Positions 10,230 to 23,519 are shown, numbered from the stretch's first letter. The stretch: 64,000 nucleotides of DNA from Prunus persica (GCF_000346465.2 NC_034010.1:15167248-15231247); one strand, 5' to 3'. The notes: generated by a model not told the origin, from the sequence alone. Numbers and translations are program-made.

Positions 10230-11260
10230 TTTTTTTTTTTTGGTTGAGAAAATATGGTATTTCATTCAATCGAAAGGAACATTACATGGTAAGAACTAGC
10301 ATATTAACGACGGTCTAATTAAAACCTTCACAGAGAAACAAAATCCTGTGGTAGAAAAGAGTACCACCTATGTTATTGACTAAACAGAATAGTCAAACGA
10401 CTTATACGAAACAAACCAACCTAAGCCCCAACAACAAAACTCTTAAAACAACATCCCATCACTACGTAAGTACTGTTAAAGAAATTCTCATATGATCTAG
10501 AAAAAGCATCATAGTTCTTCGTACATAGTCAAAAACGTACTATGGGTATCAGAATAGATCCAACCAATCACCCAACTGCAAAACCATTGAAACACATCCC
10601 ATCACTACGTAGATACTATCAAAGGAAGCCTCCTATGATCTAAAGAAAGCATCATAATTCTTCGTACAAAGTCAAAAACGTATTGTGAGCATCATAACAG
10701 ATCCAGTCATACACCAACCGCCACCTCCAATTTTCTTGATCTAGAACCCCAGCTGACAAGCAAGAGAGACCAAGATTGGCCTCTTAACCTGAAGAAAATT
10801 CTGAAGAAAGATCTTTATAGTAGGAACGTTCATCGGTTACTAAGCCCACGAACGTTCCATAGGAGAATTATTAGGGAGATCTTGGAGACCCCTCAAGGCT
10901 GGTCTCCTCCGCCTTGTCAATAAAATCCTCGATACAAAAACTATGCTTATCAGAAAAATCCATGCCATTAACAATCAGATGCCCACACCAGTTTTCGCGC
11001 TCTTCTGATTCCCGCTTGGTATCGCATACTTGTCATCCTCTTGAGCGGAAGAGGCAGTGGCCATCTCCATAGCGTTAAGATGGAGACCCTTCACCAGCGA
11101 CTGGCTCCTTGGGAACCCAGAAAGGAAGCCAACATAGCCACCCCATGGAGAACAAAAGAGCAACAACAAAAAAAACGTCATATCCAATTCACTAAGAAGA
11201 ACCCAAAGAGACAATCAGAGAAGATTGAGAGCGATGGCGCAGAGAATGAGTAAAGAAAAC
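10230..11260 (-). mobile_element. Antisense, internally deleted L1-type LINE
   Basis: Read on the minus strand, this ends in a poly-A tail (T run at 10230-10241). Near 10840-10873 it encodes IILLWNVRGL, the start motif of the apurinic-type endonuclease in plant L1 ORF2. The rest of ORF2, including reverse transcriptase, is missing. The 3' UTR (about 10242-10460) matches the plus-strand LINE end at 39.1-39.4 kb: ggtggt-ctctt, gaaggttttaat and a gattgaatga string before the tail. The 5' part holds short frames without a firm ORF1 match. It is a dead, deleted copy. Confidence 0.75.
10451..10705. repeat. Tandem duplication of about 115 bp within LINE
   Basis: Segments at about 10451-10565 and 10593-10705 share acatcccatcactacgta, atgatcta-a-aaagcatcat, ttcttcgtaca-agtcaaaa and cagatcca strings in the same order. 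They lie in the 3' part of the antisense LINE. Each can be read as the same stretch of element duplicated in place. Confidence 0.7.
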
Positions 11261-12430
11261 TGGAGAAACCCTAACTCTAACCGTCAAGGCTCTCCTCACG
11301 TGAACAGAGAGCGACCCCTACATCATCATTGTTTCTTGAAATGTATTTCCTCTTGCTTCTTTAGTTTGTTTTTTAGACTCCGATGGGTCAAGCTCATGCT
11401 AGGGTAGTAGTTGTTTAGTTTGTTTCTTTTCTTTGGCCTTAGCCTGCCTTTTCAAAAAAGAAAAAAAAAGATAATAATAAAGAAAATGTGAAAATATATT
11501 GAATTTGTAGGAATGTAGTTTAGATAGCTGCACGTACTTAAAGACCATGTTTGTTTTGGTGACTGTAATTGTATTGAATTATAATGTAGAATTGGAGCAC
11601 GTTAGATTACATTGGATTGGAGAGAGTAACAACACCACCAGATTAAGGGGCTGGACTCCAATTCACTACTTTGACCATTACTCTTCATCTTGTAGGCCTC
11701 CCTTGAAAGTCCACATGATGAACGGTGGAGATCTTCTAATCTAAACATGCACACCAAAATGTACTAGACCAGTACAACATGCTATCAGCATATGGTCACC
11801 CAAATCTTTTAGAAGAAGAAAAATGATCACAGGAAAAAATGTTTTTTTCGTTTTTGTTTTTATATTCTTGGGGGAGAAGTCTCAGTCAATGAGTGCATTT
11901 TTCTTCTTCAACTTCTGATGAGGAGAGGAAATTACCATTGTTTTTCTTTTTCGCCTCAAGAGGAGATGACCTCACTACAATACTACATAATACTTTTGAC
12001 TAAGAACAAGATGTCAACTCAGAATAGGAAAATTAGTAAGGAAAAAAGGCAAATACGGTAAGGACTCTTAAGAATTCAATTATCGGCGAGTACTGCTATG
12101 GGCAGTAAGCCCCCTTATACATATGAAAAGAAAAAAGCCAAAGTATCATGCATAATTAAGAACACCTCGTAGCTGGACGAAAAAAATTATGCGCATAAAT
12201 GCAATCACACAACACTGGCTTCCCATAACAAATTTAAATCAATTATGTATTGTGAAGAGGAAGAAATTCTCTACTACATTTCTGTGAATGCTATATACAC
12301 CACAAAAATAATGTCCCATGGGATTGAAATAAAACTAGGTTAGCTTGGGGACTGAAAGAGCATAGTTTTTGTCCAGTTACTGATATGATATTTCTTCCCA
12401 TCGATCGTAGAGAGTGGACAATAAAAATCA
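11261..12430. other. Intergenic between LINE and SEC12 3' end
   Basis: Contains a T-rich piece ending in an A-run (about 11340-11470) that resembles other retroelement 3' ends here, then AT-rich spacer. The 3' UTR of the minus-strand SEC12-like gene must lie in about 12100-12430. No coding frame is recognised. Confidence 0.45.
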
Positions 12431-12698
12431 TCACATATCAACCGGACCCCAAATATTTCTGTCATCAGAAGACTTTGAATCTCTTAAAAATGCTCCCAAG
12501 TGCGGTTTTGCTGGTTGATTTCTTCCAAGGGGGAAGTTCCAAAATGAATCAGAGTTCTCGAAGAAGATGTAAAAGGCGACAGCAGATGCTAAAAACAGTC
12601 CTAAAAGGACCATATAGATCTGCCACTCTGCATATTTGGAACAAGGGCAAACAAAACTGTCAAACCACACCCCAAAAAATATATAACAAAAGAAGAAG

Positions 12699-12742
<44 letters not shown>

Positions 12743-15700
12743 CTTTCCAATCTGCTGGAACAGTTAACTTAGTTACAACAGCTCCCCATTCATTAGAAGT
12801 AGTGAGCACAACCCTGAAACCAAGAAAAACGTGAGCATCCAACAAACAAAGAATTGCATACTCCAAATTTCTTGGGTTACAAAACATGTCTAAAGTTAAA
12901 TTTCATTGGAAGTTTCCAGCAACGCTTAGTACTCTACTTTAGCATTCCGATGCAGAAGAAAAAGAAACAAGAAATTGTTTTCCAAAGTTAAAGCCCCTTC
13001 CTGAGCAAGACTATAATTCCAATGCTGTTCAATGAAGGCAAATAGAAGCATTAAGAAAACTAGAAGAAAGTTGTGTGCTGATCCTTAATACATTCAATAG
13101 AATGAATACCCAGAAAATGGCCTCTAAAGAAGCATTTTCATGAAAAATACATACTACGAAAGTGCATCAAGCGCGACCTTAGATCTGAAAACAACATGAG
13201 CTCTAATAACACTAGTAAAACCTTCTCTATAACATATGCAAATTATACAGCAAATCTATCTGTATTACAAAATAAAGTCAAATTTTATTATATTTAAATA
13301 ACGGTCAAGGAATGGATTGATTGTTAAGCACCGGTCAATCAATTATGGTAATTCAACATACAAAAACATGTCAGTAGTAGTTCACAAAACTGTATTGGTT
13401 GGAAGGGCCTTACCTTTCAGTGGGACAAAACTCCAGAGTTTCAATGCATGTACCCAGGTGTAGCCTCTTACTCCAGTGGCAAATCTCCATTTTCTTAACT
13501 TCAACCACACAAATATCTCCATCTTTGCTTCCTCTGCAATTTAAAGAAAAAATTGGTGAAACCGATATCGTAAACTATGTCCCAACAACAACATTCTGAT
13601 AATATTTACCAAATCATCAAAGCACTGTATCCAAATGTGGAGTGACTCATCATTGAACCAAAGAAAGAACATAATAAACAGTCAATTAATATATTTCTCT
13701 GATTCACATCAACATTGAACATTTGAAAGATTTGTCCTCTCTTAAAAGGGAGTGTGAGCAGGCATATCTATGTGTATATTACATTAGCACTCTATTCATT
13801 ATAAATATGAACCAGTCTAATTACCAGATATGTTTAATGTTCAATTCAATGCACCAGCAGAGCAATTTATTGTTTAATAAATTCTCATTTAAAGCCTAGT
13901 ATATAAACACAACATAAAATGTAGTAAAGCGCTTACAGAGCAAGATATTTCCCATCCTTGCTGACAGACATAACGGAAGCAGACTTTTTAAGTAGCCTCT
14001 TATGCCCAATTTTAGTCCATGTACTTATGTCCCAAACTGCGGTCAAAGCTTTATCACCTGTTTGATTAAAACAAATATATTTAATTGTCTGAGAAACAAT
14101 GATATAGCAGTACAGAATTATTTTAGAGAGGTAGACCTTTTTGAACAGTGCAAAATAGAAAGGGTTTTGTTGCATCCTTAGAAAACCGACATAGTTCAAT
14201 CTTTTCATCCTGCATGAATTAAACTCCATATATTACCCCAAGATTCCACCCAAAAAAAAAAACACCAAATATTATGCAAGATAGGAGAGAAAAAAAGGCA
14301 ATATATTTCAAAAATTTAAATGAATAAGCCATACTGAGTTGCGAGTCAAAGTAGTCAAAGGAACACAATCTTCCATCTTCCATATTCTTGCTGCTCCATC
14401 AGTAGATGTTGAAGCTAAGAACTCGGAGTCTAGGCTAGAGTAGGATAAACATAGACCAAAACATTCAAAATCAGTATAGGAAAACTGTGCAAATCTTCTT
14501 AAAATATTCCAGTCTATAGACTCCATACACCAAAAGAAAATGAAAGGGAAAAAGAATCCATTAACGTCTTTTATTTTCATTATATAACCAATTCATTTTT
14601 GCTTATGCTAAATTCAACCAAGACAGGTGGTTTGTTTGAGATTCTTAGATGAGTGCAATAAGTACTGCGGGAAAACATCATGGCCTTTTCCTATGTAACT
14701 GCAGTAGCATTGATTAAGATACATAACTCTTCTTGCTCAATCATATGATAATGCCAAATCCAACAAAATGTAAACAGATATCTGATTATAGCATTTTCTT
14801 ATGCCTTGTTATCTGTATTTAAATGTACACAAGACAATCAACAAGCATTTTCCTCACCTGAAATCCAAATCACGAACAGACTTGTGCGCTCTTGGTTCAT
14901 CTAAAATTATTCGGAGGCTTGGCCACTCCAAAATTCTCAAATGCCCATCCTAAAGTTGATTAGGGCATAATTAAATAAATGTTTGGCATAAAAATTAAGC
15001 TGCAGCACGAGAAGTGTATGGTGAAAATGGACAGTAATACAGATTATTGCTTACCACCCCACCAGTAGCCAATTTAGATCCATCAACACTAAAAGCTAGA
15101 CACTTCTGTGGACCAATTCCCTTCAAAGGAGCTAGTTCTTTTGCCAGCAGCTTTGCATTTGATTCTTGGCCGTATAACTCAAACAATCTGCATTTCTCCC
15201 AAAAAAATATAATTCAATATATGAGATATACTGACAACTCAAGGCAAAATACTGGATGTAGCCACACTTGAGGACTACATAACCTCCACTAGAATCTCAA
15301 TAAACAGACTAGCTAACACAGAAAGAGGAGGAGCAGGAGGAAAAGAAGCTCAATCAGCCAACAAACACTGGCAAGTTGAACAACAATTTATACGAGAAAA
15401 GTATCCCCATCATGCTCTTGTCTCTATCTTGGTTTAATCCTAATAAACTCCACCTTAAATTTGAATGATATCTTTATACAGAGATCATGTTCTTTAGTTG
15501 AAGTGAAGTCAAAATGTGCAAACAAAAGGCAGTGATAGTAGGAAAATAAAGCATATGGAAGACCCAAAAATCTTATCTTCTGGGTTCTAAATTTAAAATG
15601 GTTCAAGAAAGCCAAATATTTGAACCTTGCCACCGAAATAAAATAAAAATAAAAAAGCATTTAAAAAAGAAAATATACAGATGTGTACCCACATATCCTA

Positions 15701-16554
15701 TCAAGCACTAATAATTATAGTACTATTACAACAATGAAGCAGTGAAGCAGATGGGAAGCTTTACGCTCCAGATTTAGCAATCAAACAGCACAGCTACTCT
15801 CCAACAACATCAAACAACAGTACAGTTTAAGCAAGCTTTAATGATCAAACATCATAAACCAACGAAATGTAAACAAGGACAGCTTTTTTAAAAAAAAGGT
15901 TCTTTAAACTTATAAAAGGCGTCAACTAATAATTAGCATCAAATTGGGAAACAAAAAGAAACCCAAAATAAAAAATAGTACCACGGATATAAAATAACAA
16001 AAAACGGCTGTTAAATTTCGAAAAACAAAATCACTAGAAGAGAAATAAAGCTCACTTGCAGCCACCATTAGAGGTAGAGCAAACGATGTCGTCTCCGGTT
16101 GGGTGCACCGCAATGGAAACTGGCTCACCCTCCACTTCTTCAAGCACATATGTAGTCTAAACAATCAATCCAAAACACACACAAAACAAAAATTAAAGTC
16201 AAACGCAAGCAAACAAAATAGTCAACCCTTTCTTCAAGCTCTCTTGGGTCAACCCGGTAAAACAAAAAAACCCAAACTACGAATACCCAATTCACAGGGT
16301 AGCAAAAATTGCATCCATTGCTTGTAAATTTCAAATAAAAAGAGATTTTAGAGAGCGAGGGAGACCAGGGGAGAGGAAGAGAGAGAAGTAGTCTTGGGGT
16401 CGAAGGAGAAGATCTCGAGAACTGAAGAAGACGACGACGAAGAAGAATCCTTACGACTGGACCTCCCGAACACCGCCCAATTGGCGCTTTCGGGCCGTCG
16501 GATCCACGACCCGCACGTCACCGGACCCTGCTGTTCTGCCCCACCGGTCGCCAT
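12431..16554 (-). CDS. SEC12: SEC12-like WD40 ER membrane protein
   Basis: Ten exons, minus strand: 16554-16366, 16156-16056, 15187-15055, 14949-14858, 14434-14335, 14209-14137, 14057-13937, 13533-13414, 12813-12743, 12627-12431. All introns are GT-AG and the sum is 1197 nt, giving 398 residues. The N terminus has the family string CGSWIRRPE. WD40 blades follow (KCLAFSVDGSKLATGG, FLASTSTDGAARIWK, KALTAVWDIS, KYLALGSKDGDICVV). One membrane span near residues 337-356 precedes a short tail ending in WGPVDM. SEC12 proteins are ER guanine-nucleotide exchange factors that load SAR1 to start COPII vesicles; the related plant PHF1 helps phosphate transporters leave the ER. The sequence looks closer to Arabidopsis SEC12-like protein 2 than to PHF1, judged from memory. 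A (GA/CT)n run lies just inside intron 9. Confidence 0.9.
12706..12740. repeat. (GA)n microsatellite beside a splice donor
   Basis: About 35 bp of uninterrupted GA (CT in the transcript). It starts within a few bases of the intron 9 donor of the SEC12-like gene, so the intron begins gttctctctct. Length changes here could affect splicing; that is inference. Confidence 0.85.
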
Positions 16555-16966
16555 TCAGTTCAATTTCTAAGAAGAGAGAGAGAAAACAGAGGCAAAATCT
16601 GACACGGATGGAATTAGAAATTTCGTTAGTTTTCTCTCCGTATATTTATTTATAGAATTAAAAATGGACCCCACCAAAACCCCCCAAAGGTACAAGAACG
16701 ACGACCATGTTGTTGTCGTTGTGGGTCCCACGGAGCTGTATCGACGACGATGATGCTGATAACAATGTTGTTGGTGGGATGGGACGATGTCAACTTTGTT
16801 GATGGATATTCGCTCCAAAGATTCTGGGCCTTTTTTTTTTTTTTTCCCTCCAGGACTAGGTTTGGGCCTGGTAAGGCCCATTATGGTTTGAGCTCGGCCC
16901 ATGGGCCCAACCTTTGTCTTTTCTTTTCTTATTCTTTTTTTTCCCTGTAGCAAAACCTCTATACTA
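16555..16966. promoter_or_regulatory. Shared promoter with site II elements
   Basis: Divergent intergenic region between the SEC12-like start codon (minus) and the UTP7-like leader (plus). It holds at least six TGGGCC/GGCCCA site II cores near 16825-16830, 16863-16868, 16875-16880, 16896-16901, 16902-16907 and 16904-16909, several overlapping in a palindromic ggcccatgggccca. Site II elements bind TCP-type factors and are enriched upstream of plant ribosome-biogenesis and translation genes, often with a telo-box, as found here just downstream. Confidence 0.7.
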
Positions 16967-16974
16967 AAACCCTA
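16967..16974 (+). promoter_or_regulatory. Telo-box (AAACCCTA)
   Basis: Exact AAACCCTA, 60 bp downstream of the site II cluster and close to the expected transcription start of the UTP7-like gene. The site II plus telo-box pairing is an established signature of plant ribosomal and ribosome-assembly gene promoters, which fits the product. Confidence 0.75.
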
Positions 16975-17089
16975 CCGTTTTTCTGGTTCTCCGTCGTGAA
17001 ATTTCAAAGCTCTGTTGCCCAACAAAGCCTAAGCTTCCATTCGGTCTACTGTATAACTGGTTATCTGTCAGAGACGCATTGAAGGGCTG

Positions 17090-17091
<2 letters not shown>

Positions 17092-17128
<37 letters not shown>
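17092..17128. repeat. (CT)n microsatellite in UTP7 leader
   Basis: About 37 bp of CT in the probable 5' UTR of the UTP7-like gene. Plausible leader structure: first exon to about 17171 (cagagag before gtattg), an intron, then a second leader exon from about 17907 (after tttcag) into the coding start. The leader intron is inferred from splice-like strings only. Confidence 0.7.
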
Positions 17129-17130
<2 letters not shown>

Positions 17131-17947
17131 AGTCTCCAGAAACAGCAGCAACTAAATTGGGACCAGAGAGGTATTGCCTTAACTCACTGAATGTGCATCC
17201 TAAAATGCTCTCCAAGATGCACCCCAACTGTTTGGTGATATGTCCCCAAGAAACATGTTGGATATTGTTTTCTTTTTCATTATTGCTTTTAAGTAATTTA
17301 GGTACCAACACACCAGCTGCATACTTTCTATCTTGTGTTTTGTTCTTGTAAAAATCTTTTGCTTACACTTTCTATTGTTTTTCTTTTGATAGGGTAGCGT
17401 TTCTATCCTTTCTTGACAAAACCCAGAATTTGATTGTCTCAAATTCATTACAATTATCAATTCTTAATGAATTTTAAAGGATTTATAAACCCTTGTGGAT
17501 TTTATGGATTGTAATTGAATAGGGGTCCTGCTTCTCTCAGAAAAATCTCTTCTCCTAAGTTTGCCTGAGCTTTCTAACCCTGCCCCTTGATAAAGGTCCA
17601 AGGATCACAATTTAATGTGAATTTGTTCATAATACATTGATATTAATAGATTTCTTTTTGCATTTACTTTTTGTTTTTCTTAATGCATTGAGTTTTTTCT
17701 GTCCTCTTTCCTCTTCAATTCAGTGTTTTGCTATTCAAAATTCACCTTTTGAGTTGGGTTTGCTAGTTTGTACAGAATGTGTATGGGTGTAGCTCGAGAT
17801 AGGATATGGATTCTCCAGCTAAATGATTATGTGAACCATTTTATTTATTCTTGTTTTAGAAAAAATTGAATATTGTAGTTAAATTGCATTACTCATCAAG
17901 TTTCAGGGCATTTTGTATTTTACAAATACGAAACTGGATTAAGCAAG

Positions 17948-20900
17948 ATGGGTGTGAAACAAGACGATGGCAGTATCATGCCTACATCTGAACAGGTACG
18001 CATTATTTTATTTTATCCAAATGAAAGTCAACCAGTTACATCTTATCTAGCACTAGCAGTCCCTCAACATGCGCTTGCAATTATGGTTCTATTCAGTCTC
18101 ATAGATGTTTGCTCAGATCATCTGTTTGGTTAAGATATTCGATTGTAAATATTTTGGCATTTTGCTTATAGTAGTTTTTTGTGGTTTTTTTTTTTTTTTT
18201 TTTTTTACTGAACGTGATGTTATGGCCGTTTCTTCTTACCTGATTGTACTACTGTCTTTGTTGCTTCCTGCTTTCTAACCACATTCGGCTGTTTATAAGT
18301 AATACTTATGAAAATAGTTAAACTCTCATCTGTTTTTATTTTTTTCTAGCTACATACTTGGAATGTGCCTGACCATTTAAGCAATCTGAGCTGTAATCTT
18401 GACACCGTCTTTACATATCTCCACCATCTCACTCCTCCAACATGAGAGCTGAACACTAGGTTCTTATGTAAATATATGGCTTCCTGTTACACGATTAGAA
18501 AATAAATGGTTCATATTTTAATTTGCAGGAGAAGATCTCTGATGAGTTAGATATCAGAGTGAAGAAGTTTCTTAGAGGCGAAAAAACTAATTTGGAGGTA
18601 CTGTGTTGTCAAGGGAATTTCACTTTTCATGAAATTTGACTTGTTTATTTCTTATTGCATCTTGGATTGTCGTGTTTGTAGGGCTTGCAAGATAAAAAAT
18701 TGAAGGGTCAACTTGCTGTTAGAGAAGAATTGTTTGGAAAATCTGCACAAGCTGCTGCCAAGGCTGAGAAGGTGAATTTTTATTGAATGTGATCTGTCGT
18801 TCTGTTATAGCAGAAGGGGAAAAATCTAACATACAGTCATGCTTAAGCATTCTGTTGGCCTTTGTATTAATTTGTATAGATTCAGCTATGGTTTGTATTT
18901 TTTCCAGTCGTATGCTGTTTGCTTTTCATCTGAATTATAGTTTTTTCTGATTTACTGGATTTAGTTCATACAAGCTGATCTTCTACAAGATATTTTGCTT
19001 CTCCTTTTCTTTTAGTAGATGTAATAACAATAGACTTTAATGAATTTTCATTTGTGATCAAAATTATAGTGGCTTCTGCCAAGTGAGGGAGGCTATTTGG
19101 AGGCTGAAGGCATAGAGAAAACATGGAGGATCAAACAAGAATCAATTGCTCATGAAGTAGATATCTTAAGCGCAAGGAGTCAATATGATATTGTCTTACC
19201 AGGTTGAAACCTAAACGTTTTTATTGATTTCTAATGATTAACAGTCAGTCAGAATTTTTCATTCAAACTTTATTGTTTTCCTTATTGAAGTTGAAAGTTT
19301 TCATATCCTATATCTGGTTGTGTGGCTTTTCCCTTTTCAGTTATGCAAATTCTGATTCAACTGGCCTAAGCAAAATTTGTTTTGGGATGACCTGTATTGA
19401 CTGAGAAGAGAGTAGAATTTGGAATATCCTGATTTATCGACAATAAAGAATGAAAAGAAAACTGGAAATGTTCTTTTCTCTTTACAGGGTTTTCAGATAA
19501 GTCCATTGATATTTGGTGGAAAGAATAAATAAATGAACTGGAGCAGAATAAAAAATAATGCTTTGTTGGGTGCTGGATATTAGTTGAGATAATGGTTCAA
19601 GGGGTTGAATGTGGGATCGATAACGTAGATATTAAACGTAAGGCAGATTTCAATGTGAGGTCTAAAAGCAGGTTTATGCTTTGTGAGGTCTCCTGCATCA
19701 CAAATCTTACTCTAAAATTTATGACTTAAACCTAATTCTTATCTGCAGATCTCGGTCCTTACACACTGGATTTCACCTCAAGTGGTCGGTATATGGCAGC
19801 TGGTGGACGCAAGGGCCATCTGGCTATTTTAGACATGAAGAATATGAGCCTGGTTAAAGAAATCCAGGTATTTTGGGCAGTATGAATTCAAAATAAAACT
19901 ATATTTTTTCTACCGAGTAGTAATACCTTTTCAGTCAGATACTGTGACCTTATATTATACATGATTGTTCGCCTCTCTTTTTTTCTTACCAAAATTGTTC
20001 ACCTCTTGTTAGATTGATTTAGATATGTTTCTTGCAGCCATGTCCCCATGTCTTAGTCTTCATATGCAAAGATATAATGTACTAGTGTGGAATTTGATGC
20101 ACTAGATTAGATTCTGAATTTTGTAACCAACGTTATGAAGATAAGAGTTGCGGGAGAGAGAATGAAAGGCATCATGCAAGTACATTTTAAACAATTTAAT
20201 CTTTGAACCTTATCAAGTTGTGATATGTTTTGAGTCAAATTATCAGTTCGATGTAGTTGTAGCTTCCCACTGTCCAAATGTGAAAGTTTAGATGGGTGGA
20301 TGTTACTGTAGTAAACCCTTTATTGTTTTCCTCAATGTACATTTAGTTCATTAGTGGGAAACATCTTTTTCTATGTTTTTAAATGTTATGCGCAAATGTT
20401 GGGTCCTCGTTTGATTTGTACTTCGTGGTTTAACTGGAACATTGGACTGATTAGCTAATTGTTTGTTCAGGTTAGAGAAACAGTGCGTGATGTGGTGTTC
20501 TTGCACAATGAGTTGTTCTTTGCTGCTGCCCAGAAAAAGTATAAAACTGTTTGCTTTACTTAAATTAATGTTCTGTAGTTTGGTAATCTTTTTACATTTA
20601 CAGGGTAGATTATAGATGGAAATTTTTTTCTATTGCGACTAATATTGCGAAACATTGAATACTCCCATTGTACAATTTTTGTTTGGACAAATGGACAACT
20701 CCAGATATTAATAAAACCTGCTCAATCTACTTTGAACTGACTTGTTGGTCCAGCAGATTATAGATCTCTCTCACAACCACATTTTTCTTTATTCCTGGTG
20801 GTGGCATGGTGATGCACTTTTGTCCGATTTTATATACATTGATTTAGCCCTGTGTACTTGTTGGAGGATTCACATTATGTTGTTTTAGCCAATATTCTCT

Positions 20901-22867
20901 ACCATGGCCTTCGGTTAAGTACATGTTTTTTTTTTTCCCCTTTGCAATGTGAATAAACACAAGAGTTCAATTTATAAGCAAAATCTCGTTTTGTAATTTT
21001 CACTAGTTTATCTTCTACTTAAGATTGATGTTTTATCTTATTTAGAGGTGCTAACCATTTTAATTAACAACAGGTATCCATATATTTATAACAGGGATGG
21101 CACTGAACTTCATTGCTTAAAGGTTAGCTTACTGTATTGAATAGATTGTTGTCTAACTACATGGATCGCAATGATTTAAAGGCTTTTCCCTATTATTAGT
21201 AACACAATACTAAATATCGTGCAAGTGTTTATTTTTTATCCCAGGTCTTTGTTTGAGTTGTCTCATTACAGTGCATGTATTGTGAACTGGCTAATCAATT
21301 ATATCTTCAGTTCGTGCTCCTAATGAGTTTATATTACAGATTGCGTAGAGTTTAAAAGCTCTTCAGATAGGTTGGTGATGTTCTGGGAAAATAGCAGTAT
21401 TTTAAGATTACTCCTTTCTTTTCTCAAATCGTAATCTGCGACTCATGGTCACTTCATAAATAGATATTTAATCTATTCTGGGATCACAGTTAAAACTTAA
21501 TTTTCTGAGCTGTGAATTCTGCCTTTATCCCATTAATAAATTGGTTTAGGTAAATTCTTAGGCAGGTCAAACATGTTGAATAATGCGAGATAAAGCATCA
21601 AGCCAGAATCTTAAAAGTCAGTTGCTTGCCTTTATGTGTAATTGTGTTCTAGGCGTTCAATTTCTAGGAACCGTGTTCCTCGTATATATGCAGCTTATTC
21701 CATAATTTGCTCTAATACTCTTACAAGTCAAATAGTTCCTTGTGATCTGTTGTGAAGTCTCTTTTAATAGTTAAGTGAATGGTTTTCAGATGCATCTGTA
21801 TTGAGCTAAAGTTCCTTCTTATCATGTAGGAACATGGCGCAGTTTTAAGGCTTCAATTTTTGAAAAACCATTTTCTCTTGGCATCAATAAACAAATCTGG
21901 GCAGCTTCGTTATCAGGATGTAACAATGGGCGGGATGGTAGCTAATTACAGGACTGGCTTAGGCCGTACTGATGTGATGCAGGTGAACCCCTATAACGGG
22001 GTGGTTGCTTTGGGTCATTCACTTGGTACAGTTTCCATGTGGAAGCCTACAAGCTCTACTGCTCTTCTCAAGAGGCTGTGTCACAAGGGGCCCATCACAG
22101 CAATGGCATTCCACCCAAATGGCCATCTCATGGCTACAGCTGGGAAAGAGAAGAAAATTATGCTTTGGGATTTGAGGAACCTTAAGGATGAGCCACTCCA
22201 GACTTTGCCGGGGAATGCAGATACTCTTGATTTCAGTCAGAAAGGTCTGCTTGCTCGTTCAACTTCATCATTTGTACAGATCCTTAGAGATTCATCTGGG
22301 ACTCAGAACTACAATAATTATATGACTCATAAAATAATTAAAGGTTACCAAGTAGAAAAAGTGTTGTTTCGACCTTATGAAGATGTTCTCGGCATAGGGC
22401 ACTCCATGGGGTGGTCTAGTATTCTGATTCCTGGTTCTGGGGAACCCAACTTTGATTCTTGGGTGGCGAATCCATTTGAAACATCTAAACAGAGAAGAGA
22501 GAGGGAAGTGCACTCTCTACTTGATAAGCTCCCGCCTGAGACAATCATGTTGAATCCCACAAAGATTGGCACAGTAAAGCCTCAGAGGAGGAAAGAGAAG
22601 AAAACAAAGGAAGAGAAAGAGGCCGACATGGAAGCCGCTGTGGAAGCGGTCAAGGGCATTGAACCAAAGAAGAAAACAAAAGGAAGGAATAAGCCGAGTA
22701 AGAGGACAAAGAAGAAGCAGGAGATAGTTGCGAATGCCAAGAGGCCTTTCTTGGAGCAACAAAAGAAAGAGGAAGAACAAGTGGTTAGGAAGAAGCAGAA
22801 AGTAATTGAGCAAGTGGAGCTACCAACATCTTTGCAGCGGTTTTCTCGCAAGAAATCAGCTACATAG
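17948..22867 (+). CDS. UTP7: U3 snoRNP WD40 protein, UTP7/WDR46 homologue
   Basis: Eight coding exons: 17948-17995, 18529-18597, 18682-18771, 19070-19202, 19749-19867, 20471-20538, 21074-21122, 21830-22867. All introns are GT-AG; the 1614-nt sum gives 537 residues, near the yeast Utp7 and human WDR46 range. WD40-type strings appear from about residue 145 (YTLDFTSSGRYMAAGGRKGH) to 310 (TAMAFHPNGHLMATAGKEKK, IMLWDLRN). A BING4 C-terminal domain follows (about 365-445, GYQVEKVLFRPYEDVLGIGH). The last about 90 residues are strongly Lys/Arg/Glu-rich, typical of nucleolar proteins. Family role: scaffold of the small-subunit processome needed for 18S rRNA maturation. The start encodes MGVKQDDGS. The promoter carries site II elements and a telo-box, matching coordinated ribosome-biogenesis control. 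Confidence 0.93.
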
Positions 22868-23483
22868 TTGTGCTAATCTAGGTTAAGGTGTTGTATTTTA
22901 ATTCAATGTTATTCATTTGTGATTTGTGTTTGTTTGTCTTCAATCAAAAATAACTTTTCCATTTATCTATCAGTAAAAGTACGAGCCAAAGGGGTCCTAG
23001 TTTCCAAGCTCATCCCCATAATTCAAATTTCAGATTTGGGATTTGATTTCAGTTCAATAGGGTTCATGTAAATCTAATATTCATAGGATTATGCATTTCG
23101 GTTAAACTATGTTGTCCAGATTAACCAGATTGATCTGGTTCAGCACAAATAACATGAGCTCAAATGGCAAGCTTAACCTGCGTATTGAATCCATGACATG
23201 AGTTCAATCTCCCTTACGTTTTGTATATACATCAATTCAATTTATACACGGTGGGTGTGGTGCGGTTTATTTAGGGTTTCGGCCTCAAATCGTACATAGA
23301 ATCAATGAAACATCACTATTCGAATTGTTTCGGTTTAAATATCAAATTGGTAGCAAAAGCAAGCGTGAAGCCACCCTTAGGCTAGTGCTAATTTTTGGAA
23401 AGTTCATCCTATTTAGTGGAAATTAGCCAATCTCATCCTAAAGAAAATGTAGCCCACTTCATTCATCTTAGTAACTCCTTAAA

Positions 23484-23519
<36 letters not shown>
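22868..23519. other. Intergenic with SINE-like tail and AT repeat
   Basis: 3' UTR of the UTP7-like gene, then AT-rich spacer. A tRNA-like piece (caaatggcaagc... gagttcaatctc near 23160-23220) may be a SINE remnant. An (AT)n microsatellite lies at about 23487-23514. Confidence 0.45.

Noticed and set aside
12385..12834. 149-codon plus-strand frame over SEC12 exons 9-10
   Set aside because: Reads through the (GA)n repeat as Arg-Glu and is antisense to confirmed exons.
13933..14580. Separate small WD40 genes on the minus strand
   Set aside because: They are internal exons of the single SEC12-like gene; the ten-exon chain is in frame throughout.
22292..22851. Minus-strand frames opposite the UTP7 last exon
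   Set aside because: Leu/Phe/Ser-rich shadows of the Lys-rich tail; no independent signal.
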